A DNA stretch of 53,777 bases from Planctomycetota bacterium. GTDB lineage: Bacteria > Planctomycetota > SZUA-567. The DNA is taken from assembly GCA_031261425.1 (NCBI GenBank), contig JAISJR010000103.1, positions 1-53,777 of the forward strand. Direction: 5' to 3'. Below the pieces are notes generated by a model. The model did not search any database and was not told the origin of the DNA. It worked only from the letters and a program-made list of their open reading frames with translations. A program made the position numbers and the translations under genes. Positions 17,353-25,482 of this stretch are shown here, one piece after another; the first letter of the stretch is position 1, and each line of letters opens with the position of its first letter.

Positions 17353-18204
17353 TCATCGCAAATGAAATTCCACCGGCGCGGAGACCGTGCCGGCGGCGGG
17401 TTGACCGAAGCGGGTCGCCGGACGGAAGCGCCACTGCCGCGCCGCGCGGACTGCCGCGTCGTCCAACAACGGATAGCCGCTACTCGCGTCAACCGTTGCC
17501 GTCCGCACGTCGCCGCGCGCGTCGATTTCCAAGCGTAGCCAGACCGTCCCTTCTTGTCGGCGTCGCCGCGCCGCTTCGGGGTAGGTCGGACGGCGATTGG
17601 AACCGGCGACGATTTCGGGACTCGTCGTCGCCGCGAGTCCTGCGTCCTCGCTCGCCAAACTTTGCGCCGACGGCGCTGAATAATTTTGCGCGGCGACCGG
17701 CGGTTGGACAACCGCTTTTTCCACCACTTCCACCTCTTTTCCCTCTTCCCTTTTCCCTTTTCCCGGCGGTTGGACAACCGCTTTTTCCACAATTTCCACC
17801 GGCGGCTGATTGGCGGTTTCGGTGACGACCGGCGCGGTTTCAGCGGCGGTCGGCGCGACTTCCGCGCCGGCTTCTGTCGGCGGCTCCGACAGAGGCGGAA
17901 TTTCGGGAGCGGGCGTTTTCGCCAATTCCGAGGGTTCCGTTTTCGGTGTTTCCGGCGTTTCGGTCGAGGTTTCCGGCGCGGCGGCGGCAGGAAAAATTTG
18001 TGCGAGCGCGGCGGGCGAGAGGTCAACCGCGACGATGCCGAATTGGGCGGCGGTAAATTCGCGCGGCGACGGCGCGGCGTTGGCGAGGATGCCGCAAAAA
18101 ACGGCGGCGTGGAACGTCAGCGACCCGACCGTCGCGGCGACCGCGTAGCGGTGCGCGGCGAGCCAGAGGAGCGGCGACGGCAGGAGTTTCATCAGGGAAA
18201 TCAT
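17353..18204 (-). CDS. tonB: TonB-type energy transducer
   Basis: 283 residues. One N-terminal transmembrane helix (about 20-42), a Pro/Glu/Ala-rich periplasmic spacer (75-190) and a TonB C-terminal domain (about 200-283) with RRPTYPEAARRRRQEGTVWL and the DAAVRAARQWRFRPA segment. It couples the inner-membrane proton gradient to the receptor encoded immediately upstream (12 bp gap), so the two form an operon. The spacer holds a 66-bp in-frame duplication with a GGGAAAA-type heptad block (GKGKREEGKE). The ATG at 18204 has GAGG 9 bp upstream. ExbB/ExbD are not in the window. Confidence 0.85.
   Translation of the reverse strand: MISLMKLLPSPLLWLAAHRYAVAATVGSLTFHAAVFCGILANAAPSPREFTAAQFGIVAVDLSPAALAQIFPAAAAPETSTETPETPKTEPSELAKTPAPEIPPLSEPPTEAGAEVAPTAAETAPVVTETANQPPVEIVEKAVVQPPGKGKREEGKEVEVVEKAVVQPPVAAQNYSAPSAQSLASEDAGLAATTSPEIVAGSNRRPTYPEAARRRRQEGTVWLRLEIDARGDVRTATVDASSGYPLLDDAAVRAARQWRFRPATRFGQPAAGTVSAPVEFHLR
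17697..17799. repeat. In-frame duplication with a heptad block inside tonB
   Basis: CCGGCGGTTGGACAACCGCT... occurs at 17697 and again at 17763, 66 bp apart. Between them, 17736-17763 is pure TTCCCTC/TTCCCTT heptad sequence like the intergenic GGGAAAA family. Confidence 0.85.
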
Positions 18205-18216
18205 CCGCAATTTCCT

Positions 18217-20256
18217 CTAAAAATCATACCGCAAGCCGAGATAGAACGAGCGCCCCGGCATCGGGTAATTGGCGACGGTTTCAACCCAAGCGTCGGTGAT
18301 GTTGCGCAGTTCGCCTTTGACGCTCAATTGCCCGTATTTTGCCGACTTATAGAGACGCTGTTGCACGAACAAATCCAACGTCGTTACGCCGCCGACGGTA
18401 ACCGGATTTGACGAGTAATCTGGATTAAAGGAGGTGTCATCGCGCTTGCCGTAATAGGTGGCGCGGAGGTCAAAAGAAGTGCCGATTTTTTCATAGGCGA
18501 AATTAACGCCGTAAGCGAGGGATAAATCGCTGACCCGTGACAATCGCAAACCGTCGCCGTCGCGATAATTTAACATCGCGGTCGCATTGACGTAGGGATG
18601 AATCACCACCGGCAAGCCGAGCGCGTCGCCAATATCAAAACCGCCGGTAAATTCCAAGCCCTGATAATTCGTCGTGCCTTTGACGTTGACGTATTGGTCA
18701 TAAGTGGCGTTACTGGCGATTTTATTCTCGTAAAAAGTATTAAACCACGTTACGCCGAAATCGAACGAGCGATAAGTGAAATCCGCGCCGGCATCCCACG
18801 TTTCGCCGGATTCCGGTTTGAGATTCGGGTTGGGGTTGTAATTGCCCCACGCGCCTTTGTAGCCCAATAGTTCGATTGCCTGCGGCAAACGGAACGATTG
18901 CGAATAATTGCTCCGTAAAGTAACCCAATCAAACGGACGCACGGCAATGCCCGCCGCCGGCGCGGTATTATTCAAACTTTGGCGCAAACCGTTGGTTTCC
19001 GTCCAATAAACATCGTGGCGCACACCGCCGCTTAAAATTAAACGGTCGTCAAAAAACGCCAATTTGGCAAGCGCGAACAAACCCAGATTGTGTTGGTCGC
19101 TGTTGGTGTATTGGGCATACGCCGCTTCTCCTTTATTGCGAATCTTATGGAGGGTGTCGTAATTATTCCAATCGGCGCCGCCGGTGAGCGTCAGAAATTC
19201 CCGCGAAAAACTAAGTTGCCCTTGCGCGCCTTGAAAACCGGTAATGTCGTAATTGTCATTGTGGTAAATATGGTAATCTCGGGTGAAGTATTTATTTTCG
19301 CCGAAAAAATATCGCCCTTCCCACGTCAAGCCGAGCGCGTCCGCGCCGCCGTTGTAAGCAAAGTCGAACGAATAATTATCGAGGTCAAGATAGGTCAGGT
19401 CGGCGGATTTATCCGGCGTGTTGTATTGATTCGGACTGCCGGCGTGGTCAACCGTTACTCTATCCATCGTGAAACCAAGCCGATGGTTTTCAAACGGCGT
19501 GTAACCGACGTTCATACTGTAAGCGGTTTTGTTGTCGATACCGGTGTTGGCGTAGTGTTTGCTGTCGGTAAAGCCGGCGCGCGCCGGTTTGTCGGCGGAG
19601 TAGTTGTAACTTTGCGTGGTTAAGTATGAAATGCCGGCGGAAATATCCACCTTTTTGGCGGCGGCGGAGCCCTCGATTTGCGACTTAAACGTCCCGAATG
19701 AACCGCCGCCCGACTCCAACGATAACGACGGTTTTTCTCCGCCGCGTTTGGTGATAACATTGACCACGCCGCCCATCGCGGTGGTGCCGTATTGCACGGC
19801 GCCCGCTCCGCGAATGACTTCAATCCGCTCGACATTGACCAGCGGAATCATCGACAAATTACCGGTGCCGGCGCGCCGTCCGTCGATTAACAATAAAATC
19901 GGCGAAGCCGAACCGTTGTAGTCCCCCAATGACCCGCTTCGCATGCCGCGAATGACAATTTGCGACATCGCGCTGTTTTGCGAGGAGGCGTCAACCTGCA
20001 AGCCGTAATTGCGCAATACGTCGGCAACGTCGTGATATTGGTGTTTGGCGATTTCTTCCTGCCCTACGACCGTCATTGATTGCGTAACGTTGCGGCGGTC
20101 TTCCTCAATCCGCCCCGCCGTTACCACCATCGGGTCCAATACTCGCGAGTAGTTTGTCGATTCGCGGGTCGCCGCTTCGCCCAACGTATCAACCGTAATC
20201 TCCGCGCCGAACGCGCTCACCGTTCCCCCCAACACCATTGCCCAGAACTTGTTCAT
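18217..20256 (-). CDS. TonB-dependent outer-membrane receptor, probably for a corrinoid
   Basis: 679 residues: signal peptide (about 1-18), a plug domain with MVVTAGRIEEDRRN (possible TonB box near MVVTA), the plug signature VERIEVIRGAGAVQYGTTAMGGVVNVIT, and a beta-barrel ending YPMPGRSFYLGLRYDF. The BtuB-like layout and the btuFCD genes next door suggest vitamin B12 or a relative. No riboswitch is seen in its own leader, so the substrate is inference. AAAGGAGGG precedes the ATG at 20256. It is co-transcribed with tonB. Confidence 0.85.
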   Translation of the reverse strand: MNKFWAMVLGGTVSAFGAEITVDTLGEAATRESTNYSRVLDPMVVTAGRIEEDRRNVTQSMTVVGQEEIAKHQYHDVADVLRNYGLQVDASSQNSAMSQIVIRGMRSGSLGDYNGSASPILLLIDGRRAGTGNLSMIPLVNVERIEVIRGAGAVQYGTTAMGGVVNVITKRGGEKPSLSLESGGGSFGTFKSQIEGSAAAKKVDISAGISYLTTQSYNYSADKPARAGFTDSKHYANTGIDNKTAYSMNVGYTPFENHRLGFTMDRVTVDHAGSPNQYNTPDKSADLTYLDLDNYSFDFAYNGGADALGLTWEGRYFFGENKYFTRDYHIYHNDNYDITGFQGAQGQLSFSREFLTLTGGADWNNYDTLHKIRNKGEAAYAQYTNSDQHNLGLFALAKLAFFDDRLILSGGVRHDVYWTETNGLRQSLNNTAPAAGIAVRPFDWVTLRSNYSQSFRLPQAIELLGYKGAWGNYNPNPNLKPESGETWDAGADFTYRSFDFGVTWFNTFYENKIASNATYDQYVNVKGTTNYQGLEFTGGFDIGDALGLPVVIHPYVNATAMLNYRDGDGLRLSRVSDLSLAYGVNFAYEKIGTSFDLRATYYGKRDDTSFNPDYSSNPVTVGGVTTLDLFVQQRLYKSAKYGQLSVKGELRNITDAWVETVANYPMPGRSFYLGLRYDF

Positions 20257-20290
20257 CGTGCCACCCTCCTTTGGTGAGAAAAAATACCCG

Positions 20291-20317
20291 TTGAATAACA
20301 CCTGAAATAAATACAAT
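20291..20317 (+). promoter_or_regulatory. Possible sigma-70-like promoter
   Basis: TTGAAT, 15 bp, TACAAT. It points to the right, into the hairpin region at 20324-20398. The spacer is shorter than ideal. Confidence 0.35.
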
Positions 20318-20323
20318 ATCACC

Positions 20324-20398
20324 ACTTCCCTCACATTGTCGGTCGTTCACTCGACTACGGGTGTGAGCCCCCTCGGCGTCCGCGCCGGGGTTTTTTTT
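20324..20398 (+). ncRNA. Candidate small structured RNA or attenuated leader
   Basis: The divergent gap between the receptor and NYN genes has a + strand CTCACA...TGTGAG stem (20330-20367) directly followed by a strong terminator (20368-20398: CCCC..GGCG-TCCG-CGCC-GGGG and T8). The terminator precedes the NYN start by only 17 bp. It therefore either ends a short RNA of about 75 nt or attenuates the NYN transcript. No known RNA family was recognised. Confidence 0.4.
20368..20398 (+). terminator. Rho-independent terminator upstream of the NYN gene
   Basis: GGCG-TCCG-CGCC inner stem extended by CCCC/GGGG with a small bulge, followed by eight T. It does not follow any recognised + strand gene. 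Confidence 0.7.
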
Positions 20399-20415
20399 AC
20401 TCTTGCGACGGTAAT

Positions 20416-21018
20416 ATGCGCACGGCTTTCCTGATAGACGGTTTTAACTTTTATTACGCCATAAAATCGCTAAATAAGCGGTTGCGGTGGTTCGATTACC
20501 GGCGCTATTGCCAACATTTCATCAACAACAACGACACGGTCGAAAAGATGGTTTATTTTACCGCCATCGCCGATTGGCAACCGGAAACGGCGGCGAGGCA
20601 TCGCGTTTTTATCGCGGCTTGCCAAACCAACGGTATCGAAGTCGTTTTTGGCAAGTTCAAGGGCAAAACCTGGCGGTGCGAAAAATGCGGACAAAATAAC
20701 CAACGCCACGAAGAAAAAGCCACCGATGTAAATATCGCGCTTACCGCCTACCGTTTAGCCCGACAAATGGAAACCGGCAAAATAATTTTAGTTACCGGCG
20801 ATACCGACTTCGTGCCGGTCGTCAAGGCGATTCAACGGGATTTCTCCTCAATCAATGTTGGCGTGATTTTTCCGCCGCAACGAGTTAGCAAAGAACTGAA
20901 AGCCGAAGCCAATTTTTATTATCACACCGGCATAGAGATGTTGGCTGACTTTCAACTTCCCGAACAAATCATCAAATCCAACGGCAAAAAAATAACCCGT
21001 CCGTCATATTGGCTATAA
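20416..21018 (+). CDS. NYN/PIN-like domain protein (LabA/DUF88 family) with zinc knuckle
   Basis: 200 residues. The acidic residues of the NYN fold are visible: FLIDGFNFYYAI, KATDVNIALTAYRLA and ILVTGDTDFVPVV. These proteins are predicted or shown metal-dependent RNases. A WRCEKCGQNNQRHEEK insertion before the second motif resembles half of a zinc ribbon (CxxC). It sits between the two halves of the cobalamin uptake locus, which does not suggest a shared function. There is no clear ribosome site (ACGGTAAT), and a terminator lies 17 bp before the start. Confidence 0.8.
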   Translation: MRTAFLIDGFNFYYAIKSLNKRLRWFDYRRYCQHFINNNDTVEKMVYFTAIADWQPETAARHRVFIAACQTNGIEVVFGKFKGKTWRCEKCGQNNQRHEEKATDVNIALTAYRLARQMETGKIILVTGDTDFVPVVKAIQRDFSSINVGVIFPPQRVSKELKAEANFYYHTGIEMLADFQLPEQIIKSNGKKITRPSYWL

Positions 21019-21034
21019 AGGGGCAACCGCGAGC

Positions 21035-21097
21035 AACCACCCCGTCAGGCGAGATAGAGCGTTTCGCCTGCCACCCCTCCGTAGAGGGGAATAAAAT
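21035..21097. mobile_element. Right end of the MITE-like element (copy 2, truncated)
   Basis: AACCACCCCGTCAGGCGAGA through GAGGGGAATAAAAT matches the right half of the copy at 10751-10923. The left half is missing. It occupies the gap between the convergent NYN and ATPase genes and touches the ATPase stop codon. Confidence 0.75.
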
Positions 21098-21834
21098 CAT
21101 TTTTTCACCCAAAATCGCGCCGCCTCGCCGTAGATTGCCGTGATATTTTCCGCGGTGAAAACGTCGCGCGTCGCGCCGTTCGCGAAAATCGCGCCGTCGC
21201 GGTCGAGCAGAACGACGCTTTGCGCAAACGCCGCGACGAGCGATAAATCGTGGACGACCATCAACACGCCGGGGCGTTGCGGTAAATTTTTTAGCACGTC
21301 CAACAAGTTCAGCGTTTGCGCCGGGTCGAGCGCCGCCGTCGGCTCGTCCAACAGCAAAATTTGCGGCTCCGGCGCCAGCGCCGCCGCGAGCATCATTCGC
21401 GCCCGCTCGCCGCCGGATAATTGATTGCCGGCGCGGTCGGCGAATTTTTCCATATCCAACCACGCGAGCGCCTTGTTCACCGCCGCCTCGTCCGCCTCGT
21501 CCGGCGCGGCAAACGGCGACCGGTAAGCGTTGCGCCCCAACATCGCGATTTCCCGCACCGTGAACGCCAGCGGCGGCGGCGGCGTTTGTTGCGCGACCGC
21601 CAACACTCGCGCCCGCGCGCGCGGCGACCAGGCGGCGATGTTTTTTCCGTCCAACCAGACCTCGCCGCTCGCCGGTCGCAAAAATCCCGACGCCAAATTT
21701 AACAGCGTGCTTTTGCCGCTACCGTTGGCGCCCAGCAAAAACGTGAAGTCGCCGCCCGCCACCGTGAGCGAAATTTTTTTTAGTAGCGGCGTCGCCCCGT
21801 AACCGAAAGTAATGTCGCGCAAGGTCAGGTTCAC
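21097..21834 (-). CDS. btuD: Vitamin B12/iron-type ABC importer ATPase
   Basis: 245 residues from a GTG that overlaps the permease stop (GTGA), so translation is coupled. Walker A is LLGANGSGKSTLL, the signature is LSGGERARMM, Walker B is ILLLDEPTAALD, and the H-loop is MVVHDLS. It energises uptake through the permease encoded upstream. Cobalamin rather than siderophore is inferred from the riboswitch ahead of the btuF-like gene. Confidence 0.85.
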   Translation of the reverse strand: MNLTLRDITFGYGATPLLKKISLTVAGGDFTFLLGANGSGKSTLLNLASGFLRPASGEVWLDGKNIAAWSPRARARVLAVAQQTPPPPLAFTVREIAMLGRNAYRSPFAAPDEADEAAVNKALAWLDMEKFADRAGNQLSGGERARMMLAAALAPEPQILLLDEPTAALDPAQTLNLLDVLKNLPQRPGVLMVVHDLSLVAAFAQSVVLLDRDGAIFANGATRDVFTAENITAIYGEAARFWVKK

Positions 21835-22787
21835 GCCGTTCTCCCGCGATTGAGCAAATACAAAAAGAGCGCTCCGCCGGCGATGGCGGTAATCACGCCG
21901 AGCGGAATTTCGCGTTCGCGGAAAACGACGCGCGACAAAATATCGCCGAGCATCAAAAACGTCCCGCCGGTCAGGACGAGCGGCGCGACGAGACGCCGGT
22001 GGTCGCAACCGAAAAATTTCCGCGCGATTGCCGGAATAATCAGTCCGCAAAAACCGATGATGCCCGCCATCGCCACCGTCGCCGCCGCGAGAAGCGAGGC
22101 GAGCGCGACGACGACGACCGTCAGACGGCGGGGATTGACGCCGAAATTCCACGCCGCCTCGCGACCGAGCGCCAGCGCGTTTAAGTCGCCGCCGTAACGC
22201 CAAAAAACGAACCCCGCCAAAATCAGCCAGAACGCCGTCGGCAATAAAAAGTCGCCGTTGACGCCCTGCAAATCGCCGAGTAGCCACCACGTAACGCTCG
22301 CGAGTTCCGCGTGGCTCGCGCCGGTGAGCAAATACATCAACACGCCGCTCGCCATCGTGCCGGTAATTATGCCGCTGAGGAGCAAACTGTTTTCGCCGCG
22401 CGCGCCGGCGCGGCTGACCCAGAGCACGACGGCGAGCGCCGCGAGCGCCCCGACGAACGCGGAAAATTGCACCGCGTAAACGTTGCCGAGCCGCCAGCCA
22501 CAAATCAGCGCCGTCGCCGCGCCCAACCCCGCGCCGCCGGAAATGCCGAGCGTGAACGGCTCGGCGAGCGGATTGCGCAGAACGACCTGCAACCCCGCGC
22601 CGGACAGCGCGAGCGCCCCGCCGATGATGAACGCCGCCGCCATTCGCGTCAGACGGATTTTCACCACCACGTCGAGCGCGCCGTCGCGCCAAAAATCGGC
22701 GGGCGCGATGAACTCCGCGCCGAACATTACGCCGCCAAACAGCACGGCGAGAGCGAGGGGGATAAGGAGGTAAAAAGAGAGACGCAT
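21831..22787 (-). CDS. btuC: BtuC/FecCD-family ABC importer permease
   Basis: 318 residues and about nine to ten hydrophobic helices. Typical FecCD motifs are RMAAAFIIGGALALSGAGLQVVLRNPLAEP near residue 50 and GIIGFCGLIIPAIARKFFG near 225. It forms the membrane channel for a substrate delivered by the periplasmic protein encoded upstream. GGAGG lies before the ATG at 22787. About 350 bp of palindromic repeats separate it from the binding-protein gene, yet the gene order still suggests one operon. Confidence 0.88.
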   Translation of the reverse strand: MRLSFYLLIPLALAVLFGGVMFGAEFIAPADFWRDGALDVVVKIRLTRMAAAFIIGGALALSGAGLQVVLRNPLAEPFTLGISGGAGLGAATALICGWRLGNVYAVQFSAFVGALAALAVVLWVSRAGARGENSLLLSGIITGTMASGVLMYLLTGASHAELASVTWWLLGDLQGVNGDFLLPTAFWLILAGFVFWRYGGDLNALALGREAAWNFGVNPRRLTVVVVALASLLAAATVAMAGIIGFCGLIIPAIARKFFGCDHRRLVAPLVLTGGTFLMLGDILSRVVFREREIPLGVITAIAGGALFLYLLNRGRTA

Positions 22788-22859
22788 AAAAGATTCGATT
22801 CTTAAATTTAGGTATATTTCCGAATTTATTTTTTTCTCTCACAGCGACACGGCGGACAC

Positions 22860-23084
22860 GGAGAAATACTTATTGGAAATGCTCTATTCAATTGCCACGC
22901 GCTTTAGCGCGTGGTTAGCGCCATATAAAATGGGCTTCAGCCCAAATTTTTTTATTCGGCTAAAGCCGATGGAATTAGACCGCATCTTTTTTTGGGCTAA
23001 ATCCCGTTTCTTTTTTGACCGCCCACCACGCCCTAAAGGGCGTGGCAATTTGGAAAGCACACTAACCTTCGCTTCGCTCGGTTT
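22860..23084. repeat. Cluster of short palindromes in the btuF-btuC gap
   Basis: Successive hairpins: CCACGCGCTTTAGCGCGTGG, GGGCTTCAGCCC, CGGCTAAAGCCG, GGGCTAAATCCC and CCACGCCCTAAAGGGCGTGG. Then TTTGGAAAGCACACTAACC with TTCGCTTCGCTCGG (inverted copy of 3040-3076). No gene is seen. Confidence 0.75.
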
Positions 23085-23119
23085 GAATAGAGCCACCGCG
23101 TTTGGAAATTATCCCACAA

Positions 23120-23159
23120 CCGACCACTGCCCACTGCTCACTGCCCACTGCTCACTGAC
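23120..23159. repeat. CACTGCC-type heptad array
   Basis: CCACTGC/CCACTGC/TCACTGC units. They supply the SSGQ tail and stop of the btuF-like gene. Confidence 0.75.
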
Positions 23160-24010
23160 TCCCGCAACGCTTCAATGCCGGCAAAAATTCGCGGACCGAG
23201 GCGGCTGATTAAATCGGGATTGATGTCGTCGATGACCCGCCCGTTTTGGACCGCCGTCAGTTCCCGCCAGAAAAAATGTTCGCGCGGCAGAGGCGTTGGC
23301 GGCGTCCACACGATAAAATCCGGTTGGCGGCGCAACGCCCAATCGAACGAACATTTGAAGTATTCTTCGCTCGCGTCGCCGGCGATATTCTTAATGCCCG
23401 CCAATTGCAAAATTTCATCGGCGAGCGCTCCGCGTCCGGCGACCATCAGCGGCGCGTCCCAAATCACGAACAACGCCGATTTTCTCAGCGGCGGCAGGGC
23501 GCGGAATTTTTGTAAAGCGGCGGCGACGCGGGCGAGTTCCTGCGCGGCGGCGGCGCGGGCGTCGAGCAAATCGCCGAGTTGCGCCACGATTTTTTCGTAG
23601 TCGGCAAGATGACGCGCGGGGAGCCAATAGACGGCGACGCCGAGGCGCGTGAGCGCGTGGGCGATGGCGGGGTTGACCAAATCGTTCGCGACGACGGCGG
23701 TGGGGCGGAGGCGAATAATTTTTTCGAGCGCCGGATTGCCGAAGCCGCCAACGCTCGGCAACGCGGCGGCGGCGGACGGATAATCGCAAACGTCGGTGCG
23801 CCCGACGAGCGCGTCGCCTTTGCCGAGATGAAAAATAATTTCGGTGAGCGCCGGCGACAGCGAAACGACCCGCGGCTCGGCATCGCGGGTCTTGACACTG
23901 CGTGTCTCGGACGCGGCGGAAGTGAATGATAAGATGAGAGCGAGAACGAGCGCGTGGCAATACGTAAGGCGCAATACGTAGCCGCGCTCTGCCGGCGGGC
24001 GGAGAGGCAT
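23138..24010 (-). CDS. btuF: Periplasmic corrinoid-binding protein
   Basis: 290 residues with a signal peptide (hydrophobic stretch about 12-32). The class III binding-protein fold is shown by RVVSLSPALTEIIFHLG, LVGRTDVCDYP, GGFGNPALEKIIRLRPTAVVA and the late ALRRQPDFIVW. It should deliver a corrinoid to the BtuCD importer encoded downstream. A cobalamin riboswitch in the 5' leader supports this substrate. AAGGAG stands 8 bp before the ATG at 24010. The C-terminal SSGQ comes from a heptad array. Confidence 0.88.
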   Translation of the reverse strand: MPLRPPAERGYVLRLTYCHALVLALILSFTSAASETRSVKTRDAEPRVVSLSPALTEIIFHLGKGDALVGRTDVCDYPSAAAALPSVGGFGNPALEKIIRLRPTAVVANDLVNPAIAHALTRLGVAVYWLPARHLADYEKIVAQLGDLLDARAAAAQELARVAAALQKFRALPPLRKSALFVIWDAPLMVAGRGALADEILQLAGIKNIAGDASEEYFKCSFDWALRRQPDFIVWTPPTPLPREHFFWRELTAVQNGRVIDDINPDLISRLGPRIFAGIEALRESVSSGQ

Positions 24011-24064
24011 CAAATTACTCCTTGGCGTGACGCGCGCCAAATGAGAGTTAATAGAACAGGTCTA

Positions 24065-24186
24065 ATAAAACGACGGCGGCAGGGTCGGACTGATGACAAA
24101 ACACGTCAATCACCGTTGCGCGACAGCGCCGGAATTACACCGGACTTCACTGCTCGTCGTCGAGAGGCGGCGGATAATAAAAACGA
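24065..24186 (-). promoter_or_regulatory. Cobalamin (AdoCbl) riboswitch
   Basis: On the minus strand the leader reads GAAGTCCGGTGTAATTCCGG, then CGCTGTCGCGCAACGGTGA and AGTCCGACCCTGCC. This is the B12-box arrangement with both halves present, 55-175 nt upstream of the btuF-like start. It is expected to shut off btuFCD expression when adenosylcobalamin is plentiful. Confidence 0.92.
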
Positions 24187-24287
24187 CGTAAAATTTTGCC
24201 AGAGCGATTTATTTTTTTTTCGCGCGCCGTATTATTCCGCGCCAACGTTATCCGCGGGGCGCGGATTTTTCGGCGAAGGAGAGGGCT

Positions 24288-24665
24288 ATGGGCATCGAAC
24301 AAGCGGCGAGTTTCATCGACAAAATTAAAAGCGACGGCAACTTGCAGGGCGAATTGATGAAAATCGTTTCCGGCTTGCTCGGCGGCGGCAAAGGGGGCGG
24401 CGGCGATTTAATGGGTTTGGTCGGCGGACTGTTGGGCGGCGGCGCGGCGGGCAATGCGGGCGGTAGCGGCGGCGGCGACATTTTGCAAGCGGTCGTCAAT
24501 TTCGCCAAAAGCAAAGGATTTGATTTTCTCAAAGGCGATTTGTCGAAAGCGCTCGGCGACACCGACATCACCGGTTTGTTGGCGAAAAGCGGCGGTTTGG
24601 GCGGCTTGTTGGGCGGACAAAGCGGCGGCGGTCTGGATTTGGGCGGGCTGTTTAAGCAGTCGTAG
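24288..24665 (+). CDS. Nif11-like leader peptide protein with glycine-rich insertion
   Basis: 125 residues. Residues 2-25 (GIEQAASFIDKIKSDGNLQG) match helix 1 of Nif11 domains, and residues 63-86 (LQAVVNFAKSKGFDFLKGDL) match helix 2 with its Gly-Phe-Asp-Phe. Nif11 domains are leaders of certain ribosomal peptide natural products. Here about 36 Gly-rich residues (GLLGGGKGGGGD and similar) split the domain, and the C-terminus is also Gly-rich. No modifying enzyme is in the window. The product could be a bacteriocin-type precursor or simply a Gly-rich structural protein. GAAGGAGAGG precedes the ATG. Confidence 0.6.
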   Translation: MGIEQAASFIDKIKSDGNLQGELMKIVSGLLGGGKGGGGDLMGLVGGLLGGGAAGNAGGSGGGDILQAVVNFAKSKGFDFLKGDLSKALGDTDITGLLAKSGGLGGLLGGQSGGGLDLGGLFKQS

Positions 24666-24671
24666 GATTAT

Positions 24672-24782
24672 GAATTAAAAATTAACAATTAACAATTAAC
24701 AATTTCGGAGTAATTATCAAAATTGCGCGAAGCGAATTTGAAAATGAAACTCCACAATTTTTAATTGTTAATTTTTAATTGT
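24672..24782. repeat. Heptad element, AATTAAC-type arms
   Basis: AATTAAC units, core GGAGTAATTATCAAAATTGCGCGAAGCG and ATTTGAAAATGAAACTCC, then inverted AATTGTT/AATTTTT units. It ends about 20 bp before the XRE-cupin start. Confidence 0.88.
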
Positions 24783-24802
24783 TCTTTTCACGGGAGAATT
24801 TT

Positions 24803-25399
24803 ATGCAAGGCAAACGCGAAGAAATTGCGGCGCGAGTGCGGGAAGCCCGCGAGTGTAGCGAAGTTGCCGCCGAAGACGTGGCGATGCGGTTGGACTTGTC
24901 GCTCGGCGAGTATTTGGCGATGGAGCGCGGCGAAATTGATTTTCCGGCGAGTTTATTGCACGAAATCGCCCAGCGTTTTAACACCGATTTGGTAACGTTG
25001 TTGACCGGACGCGACGCGAAAATGCACCATTTTTGCGTAACGCGCGCCGGACAGGGCGTCGAGGTCAAACGGCGCGCCGATTACGGCTATCAAAATTTGG
25101 CGGCGAATTTTTCCGGCAAGACCTGCGAGCCGTTTTTGGTCACGGTGCCGGTCGGCACGGGGCGTCCGCACGCCAACTCGCACCATGGGCAGGAATTTAA
25201 TTACGTGCTGTCGGGGGTGTTGAAAATTTATATTTGCGAACAGGAACTCACGCTGAATCCGGGCGACTGCATTTATTTTGATTCCACGCAGGAACACGCG
25301 ATGGAAGCCGTCGGCGCCGCGCCGGCGAAATTCCTCGCCGTCATCAACCACGACCCCGTGGCGTGGGCGCGACGGACGGACGGACGCGCGAAATTCTAA
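24803..25399 (+). CDS. XRE-family regulator with C-terminal cupin domain
   Basis: 198 residues. The N-terminal helix-turn-helix (about 5-62: VREARECSEVAAEDVAMRLD...YLAMERGEIDFPASLL) is followed by a cupin barrel (about 105-185) with RPHANSHHGQEFNYVLSG and LNPGDCIYFDSTQEHAME, the two conserved cupin motifs with metal-binding His/Glu. Such regulators sense a small ligand and control nearby metabolic genes. The target is unknown. The ATG at 24803 follows CGGGAGAA. Confidence 0.85.
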   Translation: MQGKREEIAARVREARECSEVAAEDVAMRLDLSLGEYLAMERGEIDFPASLLHEIAQRFNTDLVTLLTGRDAKMHHFCVTRAGQGVEVKRRADYGYQNLAANFSGKTCEPFLVTVPVGTGRPHANSHHGQEFNYVLSGVLKIYICEQELTLNPGDCIYFDSTQEHAMEAVGAAPAKFLAVINHDPVAWARRTDGRAKF

Positions 25400-25404
25400 A
25401 AAAA

Positions 25405-25434
25405 TTAAAACAAAACCGGCGCGACGGGTAAAAT
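25405..25434 (+). promoter_or_regulatory. Possible promoter of the Cys-rich lipoprotein gene
   Basis: TTAAAA, 18 bp, TAAAAT, about 50 bp before the ribosome site. The -35 is a weak match. Confidence 0.35.
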
Positions 25435-25482
25435 ACAGGTGTGCTTGCTATTTTTTTTGTTTCTTTTTGGGAGGGCGGTAAA

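Noticed and set aside
21835-22842. Very long N-terminus on the BtuD ATPase
   Set aside because: It is the permease read in the wrong frame (Arg-rich); the real start is the GTG overlapping the permease stop.
23138-24010. Siderophore or heme binding protein
   Set aside because: The fold alone would allow it, but the cobalamin riboswitch in the leader favours a corrinoid.
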